Below are positions 4,450 through 5,414 of a stretch of 5,414 nt of DNA, piece by piece. The notes under the pieces are model-generated. The model did no database searches and had not been told where the DNA came from. It worked only from the letters and a program-made list of their open reading frames with translations. The translations under genes and the position numbers were made by a program. The stretch's first letter is position 1; each line of letters starts with the position of its first letter. The stretch lies in assembly GCA_030037575.1 (NCBI GenBank), contig JASHRB010000125.1:1-5414 (forward strand). Reading direction: 5' to 3'. The DNA is from Candidatus Sulfotelmatobacter sp. (GTDB taxonomy: Bacteria > Acidobacteriota > Terriglobia > Terriglobales > Acidobacteriaceae).

Positions 4450-5414
4450 ATGCCGTCTGATGCCACTATCGGCCCACGCCAGCGCGAGGTTCTCACCGCG
4501 ATCGTGGAAACCTTTATTTCTACCGGTGAGCCGGTCGGTTCGCGCACGCTGGCGCGCTCCAACCGCGAGGGCCTGAGTCCGGCGACCATTCGCAACGTCA
4601 TGGCCGACTTGTCAGACGCGGGTTTTCTCGAACAGACGCACACCTCCTCCGGGCGCGTGCCCACGCCGGAGGCTTATCGCTACTACGTCGAGCACATCAC
4701 CGGCACCGCGCGTCTCGCACCCCAGGATGAAACCATGATCTCCGATTCTCTCGCCGGAGTCAGCGACGTCCAGGAATTCATGGAGCGCACTTCCCGCGTC
4801 TTGTCGCTGGTTTCGCGCAATGTCGGCATCACCGTCGCCGTCAGCGGCATCAAGAATGCGCTTGAGCACGTCTATTTCTCACGTCTCGGCGAGCAGAAAG
4901 TTCTGGCTGTGCTGGTCACGCGATCCGGCCTGGTGCGTGACCGCGTGCTGCGCCTCGATCTGAAGCAGGATGAACTCGATCTCGCTGCACGTTACATCAA
5001 CGAAAATTTTCGCGGCTGGACCATGGAAGCCATGCACGCCGAAATCGCCCGCCGCATCGAAAAGGAGCGCAGCGAGTACGATCGCCTGATGAATTCCATT
5101 GAGATGCTTTACAAGCAGGGCGCGCTCGCAGCCGAGCCGAATGCGCAAGTGGTTTTTGTCGAAGGCGCCTCGAATTTGGTCGCCGGACAGGAAGACCGTA
5201 AGCGGCTCGAAGAAATGCTGCGCACTCTGGAAGAAAAAGAAAAAATCGCCAAATTGCTTGCGGCTTATCTCGATGTGAAGCAGGAGGCCGTGCGGGTGGT
5301 CATCGGCCTCGACGACGCGCTTCCTTCCATGCAGAATCTCGTGCTGATCGGCGCGCCGGCGCATTCCGGCGGCGATGTAGTCGGCTCATTGGCCGTGATC
5401 GGCCCCACGCGCAT
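4450..5414 (+). CDS. hrcA: Heat-inducible transcription repressor HrcA, 3' truncated by window
   Basis: HrcA represses chaperone genes (grpE-dnaK-dnaJ, groESL) by binding CIRCE operators as a dimer, with GroEL as co-regulator. The frame gives 321 residues and is open at the window edge. Full-length proteins are about 340-350 aa, so 20-30 residues are missing. The winged helix-turn-helix covers about 8-80: PRQREVLTAIVETFISTGEPVGSRTL by segments, then LSPATIRNVMADL (42-54), GFLEQ (58-62) and the wing TSSGRVPT (65-72) with AYRYYV (75-80). The GAF-like and inserted dimerisation region follows, with NENFRGW, VVFVEGASNLV (234-244), LRTLEEKEKIAKLL and the closing GSLAVIGPTR, normally continued by M-x-Y. 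A TAA (4447-4449) directly precedes the ATG, so no longer start exists in frame. No Shine-Dalgarno lies within 20 nt upstream, which is unusual. Chaperone genes are expected to the right. Confidence 0.95.
   Translation, partial: MPSDATIGPRQREVLTAIVETFISTGEPVGSRTLARSNREGLSPATIRNVMADLSDAGFLEQTHTSSGRVPTPEAYRYYVEHITGTARLAPQDETMISDSLAGVSDVQEFMERTSRVLSLVSRNVGITVAVSGIKNALEHVYFSRLGEQKVLAVLVTRSGLVRDRVLRLDLKQDELDLAARYINENFRGWTMEAMHAEIARRIEKERSEYDRLMNSIEMLYKQGALAAEPNAQVVFVEGASNLVAGQEDRKRLEEMLRTLEEKEKIAKLLAAYLDVKQEAVRVVIGLDDALPSMQNLVLIGAPAHSGGDVVGSLAVIGPTR

Noticed and set aside
4261..4450. CIRCE operator near hrcA
   Set aside because: No TTAGCACTC or GAGTGCTAA half-site, even degenerate, is visible in the intergenic region.
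4879..5364. 161-codon minus-strand frame opposite hrcA
   Set aside because: It is a shadow of hrcA; its Phe runs are complements of the GAA/AAA codons in the LEEKEK helix.

Overview
This 5.4-kb window is chromosomal DNA of moderately high GC from a free-living bacterium. The protein style and the intergenic repeat types point to a soil Acidobacteriota (Terriglobia/Koribacter-like). That assignment rests on recalled resemblance, not on a search. I see no phage, transposase, CRISPR array, tRNA or rRNA.

Layout, left to right. (1) The last 53 codons of a short-chain dehydrogenase (+). (2) A small two-TPR protein (-), convergent with it. (3) A divergent intergenic stretch (622-936) holding a palindromic repeat cluster, a T8 tract, a small inverted repeat and a good sigma-70-type promoter. 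(4) A likely + strand unit: a 151-aa cysteine-rich protein of unknown function with a TTG start, a hotdog acyl-CoA thioesterase, and an Mrp/ApbC-type P-loop ATPase for Fe-S cluster delivery. Mrp probably starts at an internal TTG (2044), not at the first ATG (2002). (5) A convergent gap with inverted repeats but no clear terminator. (6) A monomeric-sarcosine-oxidase-type flavoprotein (-). (7) A 319-bp divergent intergenic stretch with a repeat-like palindrome, a near-consensus promoter followed directly by an 8-bp hairpin, and a leader of about 130 nt without a Shine-Dalgarno sequence. (8) hrcA (+), the heat-shock repressor, cut off by the window end about 20-30 residues before its expected C-terminus.

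The genes are mostly housekeeping and do not form one obvious pathway. Thioesterase (fatty-acyl turnover), Mrp (Fe-S maturation) and the amine-oxidase-like flavoprotein are metabolic. hrcA opens what is usually a chaperone operon to the right. The points most worth a second look are the cysteine-rich protein, the corrected Mrp start, the changed active-site histidines of the oxidase, and the hrcA leader. I found no convincing evidence of a new multi-gene system.
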